NCBI GenBank assembly: GCA_001816645.1
Contig: MHCO01000052.1
Span: 28,159-58,685, forward strand
Origin: Candidatus Woykebacteria bacterium GWB1_45_5
Lineage (GTDB): Bacteria > Patescibacteriota > Microgenomatia > Woykebacterales > RBG-16-39-9b
DNA: 30,527 nucleotides
Direction: 5' to 3'
In this document: piece after piece, positions 28,812-30,527 of the stretch
Layout: every line of letters starts with the position of its first letter
Position numbering within the stretch: position 1 is the first letter of the stretch
Notes under the pieces: generated by a model
The model's database searches: none
What the model was told of the DNA's origin: nothing
What the model saw: only the letters and a program-made list of their open reading frames with translations
Made by a program: the position numbers and the translations under genes

Positions 28812-30527
28812 CTAAACAGCAGCCATTTCTGCCATCTCCTTTCTAAACAGACTACGCTCAAGAATCTCCTTGACCACAGATCGTCCAAGCTTCTCGACCT
28901 CGTGGGCTTCAAAGATATCCTGAACGAACTTGGTCGCCTTTGAATCCTCCGTCAAACCAAGCAGATCGTCCAAGCCACCTATACCCTCGGCGACGTAGTG
29001 GGCGATCACTGGGTGGTGACCTCCTTGGATTGACCCCCCTATCGCCTTGTGTCTCTCCATCGGATTGACCTTAACGGAAATCAGGTAAGCGATCGACCGA
29101 GAAAGATAGACTGACTTGTTAAACTGGCCGCTAAGCCAGCCCATCGTGACCAGATCAACCATCTGATCAAACTGATCTTCAGTCATCAGACCCGTATCGG
29201 CCGCGTACCCCTCTTTGACGAAACGGAGGGTCTCGCCGACATCCAGACCCATAATAGATCCGCGCTTACCGTGAGTAAGAAAGCCGCACCACATTCTCAC
29301 CCGTTTGTCGCTAAGGCGGTTGAGCTTCTGGACAAACTTGGTGAGGGAATCAAGCTGCTCGGAAGCCTGATTGATACCGCGTGTGTACCAAGCGATCTTA
29401 CCTCTCAGCTCTTCCGCCTGTTTACGAGCTGCCTCGGCCGTGGTAGGTCCAATTGGCCCAAGCTTAGCAAGTTCCTGTTCCGCCTTTGTCCGCAGCTTTG
29501 TTAGCAGCTCCCTGTCAGGTTGGAACAGGCCGGCCAGCATCTCTGACGGCAGACCGGATAGTACTTCTTTGTAGAGGACTGGCCGGATATGGATCGTATG
29601 ACTAGCAACCTCCCGCTTCCAGATCCATTTCAGTCGCTTAATAATGGGCTCAATCGGTTGGTTCTTCCATAACCCGTGGGCGAAATCGAGATGGCGGAAG
29701 TAGTTACTGTCCGGACCATCAGCCGTTACTCGAACAGGAAATTCCGCTTCCTCAGACCGCTCATTCATGTACTCGACGAGTTGAGGGAAGACATAGTGGT
29801 CGACACACATCGTCCACCACCAGTCATACCAGAGAGCCAGGTCTCGATAAGGGGTAGCGTGGGGTTCAAGGCCTGGTCCTGGTTCGGCATGGGGGCGAAC
29901 AGCCCGGCCTTCTTTCATCTCCCAGTAGGTCCAGACGACCTCGTCCTTTTCAAACTGGACCAAGTCGGTCCAACGGGACCGCAGATCCCGATCGGTGATG
30001 TAGCCCCCCTCGGCACCAAGAGCGATTTCTTCTTCCGTATCCTCTGGCCGCTTACTGGTCAGCTCCATCAAGTCCAGAAGGGTGTTGAACGAGGCGAGGA
30101 GTCGCCTCATGCTGCGCAGGTGCCAACCACCAATTTCTGGTGCTGGGCGAACTACGTAATCAAGAGGATCGCCGCCAGTGCGGCGGGACCAGCGCTCCGC
30201 CCGTTCCCAAAGGTAACCTAGGTAGATGGCCGGATCGACCACTTGTGGATCGGCAAAGACGAGATTCCGCAAGGGTTGGTCGTCAGCCGAACCTAGATAC
30301 CAATTATCAGGGGCACTTGTAATCCTAGCTTCGGCCAGAAGGGCGTAGGCCTTTGCTCGCCACATCCCGAGCCACTGCTTGCGATGATCGACTGTTTTCC
30401 GCAGATCGTTTATCTCGTCTACGGAAGCGAAAATCACCAGCTCGGTGTGGAGAACCCTTACCTGCAGCTGGGTTTGTGTCTCGCGTTTACGGTCTGTGTG
30501 GGTTTCCTCCCAAACTCTCAGAAGTGG
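28812..30527 (-). CDS. Unknown large GC-rich protein, N-terminus beyond window
   Basis: The minus frame is open through the right edge: upstream of the internal GTG at 30437 it reads ...RKRETQTQLQVRVLHTEL without a stop. So at least 571 residues are present and the true start is outside. I do not recognise it. It is soluble-looking, with no membrane segment, and rich in Trp, Arg and Glu. One basic helical stretch (about 330-400 residues before the end is WIWKREVASHTIHIRP; later ELLTKLRTKAEQELAKLG and ARKQAEELRGKIAWYTRGINQASEQL) suggests coiled coils. GC content is clearly higher (about 55% by eye) than the roughly 42-45% elsewhere, and codons are GC-rich. It converges with the VirB6-like gene. 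It may be acquired, or an exceptionally biased housekeeping gene. Confidence 0.65.
   Translation of the reverse strand, partial: PLLRVWEETHTDRKRETQTQLQVRVLHTELVIFASVDEINDLRKTVDHRKQWLGMWRAKAYALLAEARITSAPDNWYLGSADDQPLRNLVFADPQVVDPAIYLGYLWERAERWSRRTGGDPLDYVVRPAPEIGGWHLRSMRRLLASFNTLLDLMELTSKRPEDTEEEIALGAEGGYITDRDLRSRWTDLVQFEKDEVVWTYWEMKEGRAVRPHAEPGPGLEPHATPYRDLALWYDWWWTMCVDHYVFPQLVEYMNERSEEAEFPVRVTADGPDSNYFRHLDFAHGLWKNQPIEPIIKRLKWIWKREVASHTIHIRPVLYKEVLSGLPSEMLAGLFQPDRELLTKLRTKAEQELAKLGPIGPTTAEAARKQAEELRGKIAWYTRGINQASEQLDSLTKFVQKLNRLSDKRVRMWCGFLTHGKRGSIMGLDVGETLRFVKEGYAADTGLMTEDQFDQMVDLVTMGWLSGQFNKSVYLSRSIAYLISVKVNPMERHKAIGGSIQGGHHPVIAHYVAEGIGGLDDLLGLTEDSKATKFVQDIFEAHEVEKLGRSVVKEILERSLFRKEMAEMAAV

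Noticed and set aside
29271..30322. Plus-strand reading frames of 60-181 residues
   Set aside because: Shadows of the long GC-rich minus-strand gene; GC-rich sequence has few stops in other frames.
30435..30437. GTG at 30437 as the start of the last gene
   Set aside because: The frame stays open upstream to the window edge without a stop, so the gene is more likely partial.

Overview
The window most likely comes from a member of the Candidate Phyla Radiation (Patescibacteria), possibly near Microgenomates. This is an inference from gene content, not from a marker phylogeny. The clues are a VirB2/VirB6-like membrane gene block with repeated 'GGDPKA' pilin modules, small compact operons with 4-base overlaps, REP-like palindromes scattered between and inside genes, and several small membrane proteins I cannot place. 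TGA acts as a normal stop (for example at the end of hydB), so this is not the recoded Gracilibacteria/Absconditabacteria lineage. Both window ends cut a gene.

Left part (1-6.7 kb): the end of a secreted PQQ-type beta-propeller gene; a BrnT/BrnA toxin-antitoxin pair with a near-consensus promoter; an unknown three-helix membrane protein; a MacB-like ABC exporter pair bracketed by near-identical 29-bp direct repeats; an alpha/beta hydrolase; a tRNA-Ser; and an overlapping PP2C phosphatase-Nudix hydrolase pair.

Hydrogenase island (6.7-14.4 kb): a tRNA cluster (Arg-CCG, Ser-CGA, Arg-GCG and a wrecked tRNA-Arg-like remnant) borders a cytosolic group 3b-type [NiFe] hydrogenase operon (hydB-hydG-hydD-hydA, + strand). 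Facing it is a converging minus-strand operon: an unknown membrane protein, hypC, an EamA transporter and a conserved hydrogenase-associated-looking protein. The outer ends of both operons carry the same promoter-like element, in opposite orientation and phased at 42-43 bp, so the two operons probably form one regulon. tRNA-Ser-GCT, a GIY-YIG protein and tRNA-Ser-TGA lie on the far side.

Envelope and ribosome-rescue block (14.4-20.5 kb, minus strand): spoIID-like amidase-enhancer/coiled-coil protein, PH-domain membrane protein, small two-helix protein, a membrane protein with a C-terminal propeller, smpB, tmRNA (ssrA), its terminator, then comF. The tmRNA has an unusual T-loop.

Intergenic and T4SS-like block (20.5-30.5 kb): a strongly foldable 149-nt region without a gene, a lone HicB-like antitoxin, then five consecutive genes carrying six VirB2-like two-helix modules. 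One of these fuses the module to a large extracellular domain and one is an internal tandem duplication. A VirB1-like cell-wall hydrolase (transglycosylase plus M23), an Ig-like membrane protein and a VirB6/TrbL-like protein complete the set. A GC-rich unknown gene runs off the right end; its terminator hairpin is capped by a tRNA-like T-arm.

Across the window several genes have a good -10 box only 8-10 nt before the start codon, suggesting that leaderless mRNAs are common in this organism.
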